Assembly: GCA_041397645.1 (NCBI GenBank)
Contig: JAWKWE010000007.1
Span: 62,001-126,000 of the forward strand
Direction of reading: 5' to 3'
Source: Hyphomicrobiaceae bacterium
Lineage (GTDB): Bacteria; Pseudomonadota; Alphaproteobacteria; Rhizobiales; Hyphomicrobiaceae
Length of the DNA stretch: 64,000 nucleotides
In this document: one piece after another, positions 1 through 7,568 of the stretch
Layout: every line of letters starts with the position of its first letter
How positions within the stretch are numbered: the first letter of the stretch is position 1
Notes under the pieces: generated by a model
What the model was told of the DNA's origin: nothing
The model's database searches: none
What the model saw: only the letters and a program-made list of their open reading frames with translations
Made by a program: the position numbers and the translations under genes

Positions 1-137
1 TCGACGGTTACGGTCGAGCCGCACAGTTTGGAATGGGCGGTGGCTGTTGCATCCGGCGCTTCCAGGCGCGTGCCCCGCGTCGAGGCGCCCGCCAGTTCTA
101 TCAGCTTCGTGTTGTAGATCTCGTCCAGCTCGGCCAT
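1..137 (-). CDS. Iron-sulfur cluster assembly scaffold protein, NifU/IscU-like (5' part only)
   Basis: Only the first 45 codons lie in the window; the gene runs off the left edge. Read on the minus strand it begins MAELDEIYNTKLIELAG, continues through LEAPDATATAHSK and reaches KLCGSTVTV. This is the N-terminal pattern of the stand-alone NifU/IscU-like scaffolds of alphaproteobacteria, and the Cys of LCGS is the first of the cluster-binding cysteines. Such proteins hold transient Fe-S clusters in the cytoplasm. It is divergent from folE, with about 210 bases between the two starts. The later cysteines cannot be checked because the rest is missing. Confidence 0.8.
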   Translation of the reverse strand, partial: MAELDEIYNTKLIELAGASTRGTRLEAPDATATAHSKLCGSTVTV

Positions 138-349
138 GGGCTCTTTCAGCAGTTTCTGGCAGCCGCTCCGCCCCCCGTTAACCGAAGGTGAAAATCCGGC
201 GACCGAGGGTGATCAGCACTTTTTTGGTGTCGTTCAAATCGACCCAGGTTCCTATATAAGGGTTGTATCGGGCGAGCGCGAGGCCGCGATTATTCGCATA
301 TTGCCCCAGGATCCGTTCCGACAAAGCCTTTGGACACCCACAAAGCCCC

Positions 350-979
350 ATGAAGAAGTCGTCGACCGCCGCCCCAATCATTGAAAAGCTGCCGCCGCGC
401 CGCCCTACCCGCGCTCAGGCCGAAGAGGCCGTGAGCACGCTTCTGGCCTGGGCCGGAGACGACCCCGCGCGAGCCGGTTTGCTTCAGACGCCGCAGCGGG
501 TGGTTGATGCCTATGGCGAGTATTTCTCAGGCTATGGCTCGGATGCCCTGGCGGAGCTGTCGGCCACTTTTGAAGACGTGACCGGCTACGACGACATCGT
601 CATGCTGAAAGACATTCCGTTCGAAAGCCACTGTGAGCACCACGTCGCGCCGTTCCGAGGTATTGCTCACGTAGCCTACCTCCCCAATCGGCGCATCGTC
701 GGCTTATCAAAGCTCGCCCGAGTTGTGGAGATCTATGCCCGTCGCCTTCAGACCCAGGAAGCGTTGACCAGCGAAATCGCTCAAGCGCTGATGGACGGGC
801 TTGGGGCTCGCGGCGTGGGAGTGATGATGCTTGCAGAGCATGATTGCATGTCCATGCGGGGCGTGCGCCAGCGCGGAACCAAGACGATTACATCACGCTT
901 CATGGGCTGCCTGGAAGCGGACGAGGCCTGGCGCAATCGCTTCTTTGCGATGCTGCAGACCTCGGGCAACGAGACTTGA
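350..979 (+). CDS. folE: GTP cyclohydrolase I
   Basis: 209 residues. The enzyme converts GTP to 7,8-dihydroneopterin triphosphate, the first step of folate (and pterin) synthesis, in the cytoplasm. The zinc site is visible as SHCEHHVAPF near residue 85 and as the later Cys in AEHDCMSMRG. The family segments RRIVGLSKLARVVEIYARRL and QRGTKTITS are intact. The ATG at MKKSSTAAPI was chosen because an upstream in-frame ATG would add 29 unconserved residues. hisI follows after 38 bases on the same strand, a common pairing in this class. Length and motifs are normal. Confidence 0.95.
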   Translation: MKKSSTAAPIIEKLPPRRPTRAQAEEAVSTLLAWAGDDPARAGLLQTPQRVVDAYGEYFSGYGSDALAELSATFEDVTGYDDIVMLKDIPFESHCEHHVAPFRGIAHVAYLPNRRIVGLSKLARVVEIYARRLQTQEALTSEIAQALMDGLGARGVGVMMLAEHDCMSMRGVRQRGTKTITSRFMGCLEADEAWRNRFFAMLQTSGNET

Positions 980-1017
980 AGCAACACTGGCTTTTCCCGA
1001 CGGTTGAAAAATCCACG

Positions 1018-1482
1018 ATGACATCAAATTCAGTACAGCGGTTCGCACCGCGCGGCGATGTGAACGAGATTGAACAGGGCAAGTCATTCAGCCCCAAATT
1101 CGACGATGCCGGTCTGATCAGCGCTATCGTCACCGACCAAGATAGCGGCAACGTGCTCATGTTCGCGTACATGAATGAGCAAAGCCTGCGCGAGACGTTG
1201 TCTACAGGTTACGCGCATTTTTGGAGCCGCTCACGGGGGAAACTTTGGAAGAAGGGCGAGGACAGCGGAAACCTGCTGCGCGTCGTGGAAATCCGCACCG
1301 ATTGCGACCAGGACGTCTTGTGGGTAATCGCGAAAGTGGAAGGCGAAGGCGTTGCGTGCCACACCGGCGCTCAAAGCTGTTTCTACCGGCGACTGATGCT
1401 CTCGCCGGCTGACGCCGTATCAAGCGCGGGAGGCGCCCTCACCCTGGAACATGCTGCGCTGCCGCGTAAGTGCAGTCCGTGA
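1018..1482 (+). CDS. hisI: Phosphoribosyl-AMP cyclohydrolase
   Basis: 154 residues, cytoplasmic, third step of histidine synthesis: it opens the purine ring of phosphoribosyl-AMP. The metal site is explicit, with RTDCDQDVLWVIAKVEG followed by GVACHTGAQSCFYR, giving the conserved Asp/Cys cluster and the C-terminal Cys pair. The mono-functional form (no HisE domain) is usual for alphaproteobacteria. The start at MTSNSVQRF was preferred because the longer frame runs back through folE. It is probably co-transcribed with folE. Confidence 0.93.
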   Translation: MTSNSVQRFAPRGDVNEIEQGKSFSPKFDDAGLISAIVTDQDSGNVLMFAYMNEQSLRETLSTGYAHFWSRSRGKLWKKGEDSGNLLRVVEIRTDCDQDVLWVIAKVEGEGVACHTGAQSCFYRRLMLSPADAVSSAGGALTLEHAALPRKCSP

Positions 1483-1707
1483 TCTCCGAGACGTGAATGG
1501 CGTAAACCCTACTGAAACACGCCGTCTTCACCCATGTCTTAACTATCGGTAGCTTCTTTACGGTAGTCTGGCCTTAACGCGATTCGTATTATGGTCTTAA
1601 TTCTGTTGTGAGCCCCTTGCCGTTGGCGGCACCGAGGCATGGCATGGTCCCTGCGCATCCTGAGTTGCAGGCAAGACATGCTCAAGAGCCAAGGAGTGGA
1701 AGAAGCA

Positions 1708-2700
1708 ATGGCCGGTTTGAAGATTGGCTTGGCACTTGGTGGCGGCGCTGCACGAGGTTGGGCGCATATCGGTGTACTCAAGGCCTTGTCGCAAGCCGGG
1801 ATCAAGCCAGACATCATCGCAGGCACATCAATCGGCGCGGTGGTCGGAGGTTGTTTTGCTGCCGGGCACTTGGAAGATCTGGAAGGTTTCGCGCGCGAAC
1901 TCACGCCGCGCCGCATCTTCGGCTATCTCGATTTCAACCTCGCAGGTAACGGCCTGATTGGCGGGCAACGTCTGTGCGATCGGCTTGATCGCCACCTCGG
2001 CGATCGTCGCATCGAAGAGTTGGAGACGCGCTTCACAGCCGTTGCGACCGAAATCGGCACTGGGCACGAGCACTGGCTCTCGCGTGGCAAGCTGGTCGAG
2101 GCTGTGCGCGCCTCCTACGCGCTTCCTGGCATTTTCAAGCCCGTGCGCATCAACGGCCGCTGGTTGTTTGACGGCGCGCTCGTCAATCCGATTCCGGTTT
2201 CAGTCTGCCGGGCATTGGGTGCGCGCTACGTCATCGCGGTAAATTTGAACTTCGATATTCTCGGCAGAGGCAGCGTTCTGCATTCGGGAGAAGTCGACTA
2301 CGGTTCAGACGAAGAAGCCGGGCTTGATGCAATCGAAACAACAACCACGCCTGCGCGGGGCATGAAAGCGCTTCTACAGCGCCAGATTCTTGGCAGAGGC
2401 GACGGCGCTCCGGGCATTTCCACCGTCATGGTCGATGCATTCAACATCGTGCAGGATCGCATCGCGCGATCGCGCCTTGCTGGCGATCCGCCCGACGCCA
2501 TGATCTCACCGCGCCTTCAGGATTTCGGACTGTTTGATTTTCACCGGGCAAACGATCTGATCGAGTGCGGCCAAGTCGCGGCGGCGCGTCAGATCGAGGA
2601 CATCGTGCGCGAAGTTGAAGCGCGCAGCAACCGGCGCGGGGCTGTCAACACAGCCCAGCGCCCTGTTCTTACCGCGAGCGGTCAGCCTGTAGCGAAGTAA
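1708..2700 (+). CDS. Patatin-like phospholipase (RssA/YchK type)
   Basis: 330 residues. The Ser-Asp dyad lipase fold is clear: oxyanion loop ALGGGAARGW near residue 10, nucleophile elbow AGTSIGAVVGG near residue 40, and the DGALVNPIPV Asp motif near residue 155. The C-terminal about 130 residues contain a segment with GRGDGAPGISTVM before an Ile/Arg-rich helix region. No signal peptide is seen, so a cytoplasmic or membrane-associated lipid acyl hydrolase is expected. The start has AAGGAG 11 bases upstream. Its last 19 bases overlap the convergent CBS gene. Substrate unknown. Confidence 0.88.
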   Translation: MAGLKIGLALGGGAARGWAHIGVLKALSQAGIKPDIIAGTSIGAVVGGCFAAGHLEDLEGFARELTPRRIFGYLDFNLAGNGLIGGQRLCDRLDRHLGDRRIEELETRFTAVATEIGTGHEHWLSRGKLVEAVRASYALPGIFKPVRINGRWLFDGALVNPIPVSVCRALGARYVIAVNLNFDILGRGSVLHSGEVDYGSDEEAGLDAIETTTTPARGMKALLQRQILGRGDGAPGISTVMVDAFNIVQDRIARSRLAGDPPDAMISPRLQDFGLFDFHRANDLIECGQVAAARQIEDIVREVEARSNRRGAVNTAQRPVLTASGQPVAK

Positions 2701-3125
2701 CCGCGCATTGCCGACACTTCAAGTTCCACTTCAGCGATGTGATGCTTCACGATATCGCCGATTGAAACAATGCCGATGAGCCGACCGTCCTCCACGACGG
2801 GAAGATGGCGGAAACGACCATTAGTCATCATTTCCATGATCTCATCGACCGGCGTTGTCTCGCCGCATACAATAACATTGCGCGTCATCACTTCGGAAAC
2901 CGGCACCGTCAACGCGTCTACGCCTTTCTGAGCGATGACGCGGATGAGATCGCGTTCGGAAATAATTCCCGCGACCGCGCCGCCACCACCCACGATGACG
3001 ATCGCACCGATCTTCTTTTGAGCAAGACGATTGGCGATTTCCTGAACCGTCTCCTCCGGGCGCGCCGTCGCCACGTTGCGCCCCTTTACCTTTAAAATGT
3101 TTGCAATGATCAACAGCGCCTCCAT
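2682..3125 (-). CDS. CBS domain-pair protein
   Basis: 147 residues consisting almost entirely of two CBS motifs (about 15-75 and 80-137). Visible features are AQKKIGAIVIVGGGG, GIISERDLIRVIA, FRHLPVVEDGRLIGIVSIGD. CBS pairs bind adenine nucleotides or SAM and usually sense energy state. No catalytic domain is attached, so the partner is unknown. The frame ends inside the 3' end of the patatin gene (convergent overlap). Confidence 0.88.
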   Translation of the reverse strand: MEALLIIANILKVKGRNVATARPEETVQEIANRLAQKKIGAIVIVGGGGAVAGIISERDLIRVIAQKGVDALTVPVSEVMTRNVIVCGETTPVDEIMEMMTNGRFRHLPVVEDGRLIGIVSIGDIVKHHIAEVELEVSAMRGYFATG

Positions 3126-3238
3126 GTCGTCGATTCTATCGACGCGCGACTTAAGTCATCGGTACCCCGTGCTCCGGACTCTTTGTGATCCGGTTGCGTA
3201 ATAATGGTGCTGTAAAAATTACATGGGAGCAAGCCAAT

Positions 3239-3979
3239 TTATGCGACGTTTGTCGGATACTCCGCATGCGTTGGTGAACCTCGCTGCGGCGCAATATCAA
3301 ACCAACCAAAGGTCAATAGACCAAAAAAATAGCCGCCCAAATGCGCTTCCCACGCAATCGTTCCGACACTTGAGAACGAACCAAAGCCGATCATGGCTAG
3401 CAGGTTGAGGGCAACGAAGGCTGTCGTCGCTGCGATTGCACGGCGGTCGCGCAAGGTCGCGCCGAGCGGCATCAGCGGGATGGCAGCAGGATTTTTGCTC
3501 AAAAGCCAACCCTCCCTGCTGTCGAGAGCGGGAAACAAAAAGCGCATCACCGCGCCCATGAGCCCTGCAATCGCCCCGGAAGCCCCAATCACAGGCGCCA
3601 TGAGGCCGACGTGCAGCGCGAGAAATAAAAGCGCCCCGGCAAATCCGCAGCAAAGCGTGAAGATGACGAACCGCCACCCTCCGATCCGGCGACAGATCAC
3701 CGATCCGAAAGCCAGAAGCCACGCACCGTTAATTCCTAAGTGCACCTTGTCTGCATGAACAAACATATGGCTAACGAAGGACGTGACCGACGCGACGTCG
3801 CCTCCGGGAATTTCGTTCGCGAGGCCTGAATAGCGCGCTGGAATGAATGCGAGCGCCACCAGCCACCACAGCGCATCATCTTCGTTAAGGCTGAGCCGCG
3901 CCAGATGCACCGCAATCATGATGCCGAGCAGAACGACAACAGCGAAAGGCACGTTAAAGATGGGCTGGCGTTGCGACAC
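3239..3979 (-). CDS. Rhomboid family intramembrane serine protease
   Basis: 246 residues with six or so hydrophobic segments. The rhomboid signature is complete: HLGINGAWLLAFG around residue 80 (the first-helix Asn/His region), catalytic Ser in GASGAIAGLMGA near residue 133, and the catalytic His in WEAHLGGYFFG near residue 215. It cleaves transmembrane helices in the inner membrane; the substrate is not indicated. The short hydrophilic tail ends about 110 bases from the start of the CBS gene, which lies downstream on the same strand. Confidence 0.9.
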   Translation of the reverse strand: MSQRQPIFNVPFAVVVLLGIMIAVHLARLSLNEDDALWWLVALAFIPARYSGLANEIPGGDVASVTSFVSHMFVHADKVHLGINGAWLLAFGSVICRRIGGWRFVIFTLCCGFAGALLFLALHVGLMAPVIGASGAIAGLMGAVMRFLFPALDSREGWLLSKNPAAIPLMPLGATLRDRRAIAATTAFVALNLLAMIGFGSFSSVGTIAWEAHLGGYFFGLLTFGWFDIAPQRGSPTHAEYPTNVA

Positions 3980-4106
3980 GGATTTCGTTCCTCGCTCTTG
4001 GTTTCAAATCTGCCCCCCTGAGCCACGCGAGGATCACGCCAGTGTCCCGACCCTGCCAGCAGGACCATTGGCTCCGCCGAGAGCTTGGTTTCCCGTCCAG
4101 GCGGAT

Positions 4107-4122
4107 TGGCACGATCGATGCT
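4107..4122 (+). promoter_or_regulatory. Candidate sigma-54 (-24/-12) promoter before the PAS gene
   Basis: TGGCACGATCGATGCT matches the sigma-54 consensus TGGCACGNNNNTTGCW at all but one defined base, with exactly ten bases between GG and GC. It points at the PAS gene whose start lies about 105 bases downstream. There is no experimental support, and short matches occur by chance. Confidence 0.4.
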
Positions 4123-4225
4123 CTTTGATCTGGAACAAGAGCAGGCGGTGTCCCCAAGTGTCCCTCATTGACACACGAAAGGGAGTTTCGCCGACGAACA
4201 AATAACAATCCGGCGTGCGTGTAAA

Positions 4226-4864
4226 ATGAAAGAAGCGGTCTCTCATCAGCTCTATGGTTATTGGAACGCTATGCGGGGCGATCGCCTCGCGCCCAAGCGC
4301 TTCGAGATAGAGCCGTCCCAACTCGCCAAGATCCTCCCCGACACCTTCATTATGGAACGTATCAATCCCGAGACGGTCCGGTTCCGGCTGGCGGGAACCA
4401 GGATTTGCGAGGCCTTTGCGACCGAGTTCCGCGGAATTAACGTCTTCGACTTGTTCAATTTGGAAGACAAGATCACCATGCAGCGGGAGTTCTCCGTTAT
4501 CGCCCGCCAGGGTGCCGTAGGGGTGATGGAAATTGCCGGCAGCACGGACAGCGGAAGAACCACCGGCTTTGAGATCGTCGTCACGCCCTTGATGCATACA
4601 CGCGACGTCATCGACAGATATCTGGGGTCCATTGCGCCGATCGATCCGCCGGATTGGCTGGGCAGCGAACCCATCACCACCCGCAAACTCATTGCCAACA
4701 AACTGATCTGGCCGGACGGCCGCCCTCACGCCGTTATCGACGCCATGGCACGTCAGTCACCGTTCATGCCTCATGTGCGCAACGCCCGTCTTGTGCGCGT
4801 CGACCGCCGCCAGTTCCGAGTCTACGACGGCGGCCTCTCCGATCAGCGCGAGGACGACCTCTAG
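4226..4864 (+). CDS. PAS domain protein (PAS_5 type)
   Basis: 212 residues. The N-terminal 150 residues match the alphaproteobacterial PAS_5 family: GYWNAMRGDRLAPKRFEIEP, ILPDTFIMERI, VRFRLAGTRICEAF, then GINVFDLF. No kinase, cyclase or DNA-binding domain follows, so it is a stand-alone sensor module of unknown output in the cytoplasm. A TGGCACG-N4-ATGC element lies upstream. It is followed by the PilZ gene 165 bases later on the same strand. Confidence 0.82.
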   Translation: MKEAVSHQLYGYWNAMRGDRLAPKRFEIEPSQLAKILPDTFIMERINPETVRFRLAGTRICEAFATEFRGINVFDLFNLEDKITMQREFSVIARQGAVGVMEIAGSTDSGRTTGFEIVVTPLMHTRDVIDRYLGSIAPIDPPDWLGSEPITTRKLIANKLIWPDGRPHAVIDAMARQSPFMPHVRNARLVRVDRRQFRVYDGGLSDQREDDL

Positions 4865-4941
4865 ACGGCGGTTGAAGTACCCGCTTCCGTTTGCGGAGTT
4901 GTAAGCAGCATTCGGCACTCTTTTCAAAAACGAGGCGGCGT

Positions 4942-4956
4942 TTAGCCGTTCGTTAA
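4942..4956. promoter_or_regulatory. CtrA-like box upstream of the PilZ gene
   Basis: TTAG-N7-TTAA, one base off the CtrA consensus TTAA-N7-TTAA, 73 bases before the GTG of the tandem-PilZ gene. CtrA commonly controls motility and c-di-GMP genes in alphaproteobacteria. The motif is short and AT-only, so a chance match is possible. Confidence 0.3.
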
Positions 4957-5028
4957 GATCCTGCCCGCCATACTCGTTTTTGAAGGCTCGACTCCCGAAT
5001 TTCTGATCCGAGAGCCTTCAGGAACCCA

Positions 5029-5676
5029 GTGGCGGAATTGTTTATGTCTTTAATAACACAAGAACCCCGCGCAGCCGGTCGCCAGCCGGGCAACCCGCGC
5101 ATCGTTCCTGATTTACGCCGCCACAGACGCGTGCCCGTTGTCCTGAACGGCCGCTTCATGCGCGAGGATCGTCAGGAATATAACTGCCAGGTAAAAGACA
5201 TCTCCGTCGGCGGCGCTGGCCTCGCCTGCAACGTCCCCGTTGAGATGAACGAGCGCATCATCGCCTATTTCGACCACTTGGGCGGATTGGAAGCCGTGGT
5301 CACTCGCGTCTATCGCGATGGCTTTGCCGTTCAGTTCAAGGTCTCCCCCCACAAGCGCGAAAAGCTCGCTGCACAGATTACTTGGCTCATAAACCGGGAC
5401 GCCTATCCCGACGTTGCTGGCCGCGCTCACGAGCGCTTTGGAACCGGCGGACGCAAGGCGCGTTTGCGCACCAATGAGAACATCACCGTTGATGTGGATG
5501 TGCTCGACATATCCGTATCTGGCGCGTCTGTCGGCACGGGCGCCCGCCCGCCGATCGGCTCAACAGTGATGCTTGGAGATTTCAGGGCTGTGGTGCGTCG
5601 GCACCATGACCAGGGCTTGGGGCTTCAATTCGAGGAGATGCACGACATCGAGGTTCTGCGGCGAAGTCTTCTATGA
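5029..5676 (+). CDS. Tandem PilZ domain protein (c-di-GMP binding)
   Basis: 215 residues from a GTG start (an ATG five codons in is an alternative). First PilZ domain: RRHRRVPVVLNGRF (RxxxR type) followed by DISVGGAGL, the two c-di-GMP binding motifs. Second domain, about residues 140-215: RKARLRTNENITV and DISVSGASVG; here the leading RxxxR is only partly kept (RKARLR), so it may be the weaker or a non-binding copy. The protein is a cytoplasmic c-di-GMP receptor with no output domain. A CtrA-like box precedes the gene. Confidence 0.88.
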   Translation: MAELFMSLITQEPRAAGRQPGNPRIVPDLRRHRRVPVVLNGRFMREDRQEYNCQVKDISVGGAGLACNVPVEMNERIIAYFDHLGGLEAVVTRVYRDGFAVQFKVSPHKREKLAAQITWLINRDAYPDVAGRAHERFGTGGRKARLRTNENITVDVDVLDISVSGASVGTGARPPIGSTVMLGDFRAVVRRHHDQGLGLQFEEMHDIEVLRRSLL

Positions 5677-5754
5677 GCCGTGGTTGGACAATCCTGTTGT
5701 CTAAGAAGCGATGCCAAGAATTCCCCGCCATCTCGCCCAATTAGGGCAATTAAA

Positions 5755-5778
5755 ATTTGAACTAAGGTTAGTTCAAAT
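5755..5778. promoter_or_regulatory. Perfect 11-bp inverted repeat (candidate operator)
   Basis: ATTTGAACTAA and TTAGTTCAAAT are exact reverse complements separated by GG. A direct repeat CAATTA-GGG-CAATTA sits just before it (5738-5752). The block is 70 bases before the start of the transglutaminase-like protease gene, where a promoter would be expected. It has no U-tract, so it is not a terminator. Which regulator binds is unknown. Confidence 0.6.
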
Positions 5779-5848
5779 GCGGGTTCAGTTGTTGAGGCTA
5801 AATCGAACTGCGTGGTGTAAAGTCGCATACCGTATCCGAGGGCGTAAC

Positions 5849-6526
5849 ATGATGTACGGTCGCGTAAGCGTTGTAATAGCGTTGAGTGCAATGGCGTTCG
5901 CTGGGGGTTCCCCCGCGGTGGCGGATGGTTACAAAACCCTTTCGTCAAAGCGGTCTCCGGCCTTCATGCGTATCTACGGGAATGCATCGCCGCCATATGG
6001 CTTCGTTCGTTTCTGTGATGGGCATCCAGACGAATGTATTCAGGCGGGTTCTCCAAATGACGTTCGCTATGAGGCGACGCCGGAGCGGCTGAGCGAACTG
6101 GATCAGGTCAACCGCCTCGTCAATAAGACGATCGAGCCGGCGACCGACATGGAAATCTACGGCGTCAACGAGCTGTGGACCATTCCCACCACTAGAGGTG
6201 ACTGTGAGGACTTCGCGCTTTTGAAGCGGCGGATGCTCATGGATCGCGGCTGGCCTGCGGGCGCACTTCTTATGACGGTCGTGCGCGATGAGAAGAATGA
6301 AGGTCACGCCATCCTCACCGCCCGCACGACGCAAGGCGACTTCGTCCTCGATAACAAGAACGAGGAAGTGAAGTTGTGGACGCAGACGCCGTATCACTAC
6401 GTCATGCGCCAGTCCTACATCAATCCGCGCGTGTGGGTGTCTCTGGATCCGTCTGATGCTTCGCAATCGGCTGCGGTTGCTGGTGTCCAGGCAAATCCTG
6501 AACCGTTCGAGATGGATCACAACTGA
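5849..6526 (+). CDS. Bacterial transglutaminase-like cysteine protease (BTLCP)
   Basis: 225 residues. MMYGRVSVVIALSAMAFAGG plus AVADG forms a signal peptide, so the protein is periplasmic. The catalytic triad of the family is visible: Cys in TRGDCEDFALLKR near residue 118, His in NEGHAILTART, Asp in GDFVLDNKNEEV. Homologues (LapG-like) process surface adhesins when paired with a LapD receptor; no such partner is next door, though a PilZ gene is directly upstream. A longer in-frame extension exists, but it runs through the operator-like palindrome and would bury the signal peptide. A strong terminator follows. Confidence 0.9.
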   Translation: MMYGRVSVVIALSAMAFAGGSPAVADGYKTLSSKRSPAFMRIYGNASPPYGFVRFCDGHPDECIQAGSPNDVRYEATPERLSELDQVNRLVNKTIEPATDMEIYGVNELWTIPTTRGDCEDFALLKRRMLMDRGWPAGALLMTVVRDEKNEGHAILTARTTQGDFVLDNKNEEVKLWTQTPYHYVMRQSYINPRVWVSLDPSDASQSAAVAGVQANPEPFEMDHN

Positions 6527-6579
6527 ACCAGGCCCTGGGTCTCACCCTGCAATCCCCCCAACCCCTCCCGGGCCTGTTT

Positions 6580-6625
6580 CCGGGCCGGACGCCCTCCCCC
6601 CCGCGTCCGGCCCGGACTGTTTTTT
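6580..6625 (+). terminator. Rho-independent terminator after the BTLCP gene
   Basis: 13-bp perfect stem CCGGGCCGGACGC / GCGTCCGGCCCGG with a C-rich loop, followed by ACTGTTTTTT. It closes the plus-strand unit. Confidence 0.9.
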
Positions 6626-6725
6626 GGGGTCGCTTCAAGCGCATCGCCAGTCTGCCCATGCATGGCTAAACTCATGCGTGGCCGGAATTCGAGCGAGATC
6701 AGGATGTCGGCGAGGGGTGGCGTTG

Positions 6726-7259
6726 TCAGGATGCCGAAGGTTTGAAGCTAGCAGCGTAGCGTTTCCAGTTGGAGACATAACGGGCGGCGCCAGAGGAAAA
6801 GCGCTGAGCTTCATCATCGGTCAATGTTCGCACGATCTTACCAGGTGATCCGATGACCATCGATCGGGGAGGAATGACCTTGCCTTCCGGAATGAGGGTG
6901 TTTGCGCCGATGACGCACTCCTCACCGATCTGGGCTCCGTTGAGAATAACGGAGCCGATCCCGATGAGGCTTGCCCGTCCAATCGTGCAACCGTGCAGCA
7001 TGACCATGTGGCCGACGGTGCAGTCGGATCCAATCTGGAGGGGAAATCCCGGATCCGTGTGGAGTACGCAGCCATCCTGGATGTTGGAACGCTCCCCAAT
7101 CCGGATCGGCTCGTTGTCTCCACGCAAGACCGCGCCAAACCAGACGCTGGCCTCGTCCTCCAACGTGACGTTACCGAGCACGACAGCGTTGGGAGCCACC
7201 CAGTAGCGGCCCTCCTCCGGCAATGTCGGGCTTACGCCTCCCAAGTCATATAGTGTCAT
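6726..7259 (-). CDS. Gamma-carbonic anhydrase family protein
   Basis: 177 residues of left-handed beta-helix hexapeptide repeats. Conserved family blocks are VWFGAVLRGD, SNIQDGCVLHTDPGFP, CTVGHMVMLHGC and GSPGKIVRTL; the three zinc-ligand histidines (in VLHTD, VGHMV and LHGC) are present. Many members are soluble trimers with carbonic anhydrase or unknown acyl-type activity. It lies last in a minus-strand run cysE - DUF3126 - this gene with a spacing of 35 bases. Confidence 0.9.
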   Translation of the reverse strand: MTLYDLGGVSPTLPEEGRYWVAPNAVVLGNVTLEDEASVWFGAVLRGDNEPIRIGERSNIQDGCVLHTDPGFPLQIGSDCTVGHMVMLHGCTIGRASLIGIGSVILNGAQIGEECVIGANTLIPEGKVIPPRSMVIGSPGKIVRTLTDDEAQRFSSGAARYVSNWKRYAASFKPSAS

Positions 7260-7294
7260 TACGCACTTCCTCGCATTGGATCTCGGGCGCTGTC

Positions 7295-7510
7295 TCAGAC
7301 GCCTTCCAGATCCATGTCGAGGATCGCCATCTGGAGCTGATAAGAGGTCTCGCCATCCTCGACCTCGCGGTACAGGGCGGCCACGAACTCCCCATTGATG
7401 AAGACTTCCGCCATGTCATCCTTCTTGGGCTGGGCCTTCACCTCGAGGGTCGTGGCTCCAAAGGTCTTCCGCAAGTAGGTTTGCAGCCGAGCAAGTTCGT
7501 CTTTCTTCAC
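7295..7510 (-). CDS. DUF3126 family protein
   Basis: 71 residues from a GTG start preceded by GGAGAGATAACC. The sequence LARLQTYLRKTFG, KKDDMAEVFINGEFVA and MAILDMDLE is typical of DUF3126, a small family nearly confined to alphaproteobacteria. Function unknown. A longer in-frame extension upstream runs back through the cysE 3' end and lacks conservation. It sits between cysE (58 bases) and the gamma-carbonic anhydrase gene. Confidence 0.85.
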   Translation of the reverse strand: MKKDELARLQTYLRKTFGATTLEVKAQPKKDDMAEVFINGEFVAALYREVEDGETSYQLQMAILDMDLEGV

Positions 7511-7568
7511 GGTTATCTCTCCGTTTTCAGGCGTTTGAATTGTCTGGAATGCCGACAGGAAACGGGGG

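Noticed and set aside
178..381. Minus-strand frame of 67 codons opposite the folE upstream region
   Set aside because: It overlaps the folE start, shows no family pattern and has no convincing ribosome site; the region is better read as the divergent promoter of the scaffold gene and folE.
5771..5786. GTTC-N8-GTTC as a LexA box
   Set aside because: Alphaproteobacterial LexA sites need GTTC-N7-GTTC; the spacing is one base too long and the larger palindrome explains the sequence.
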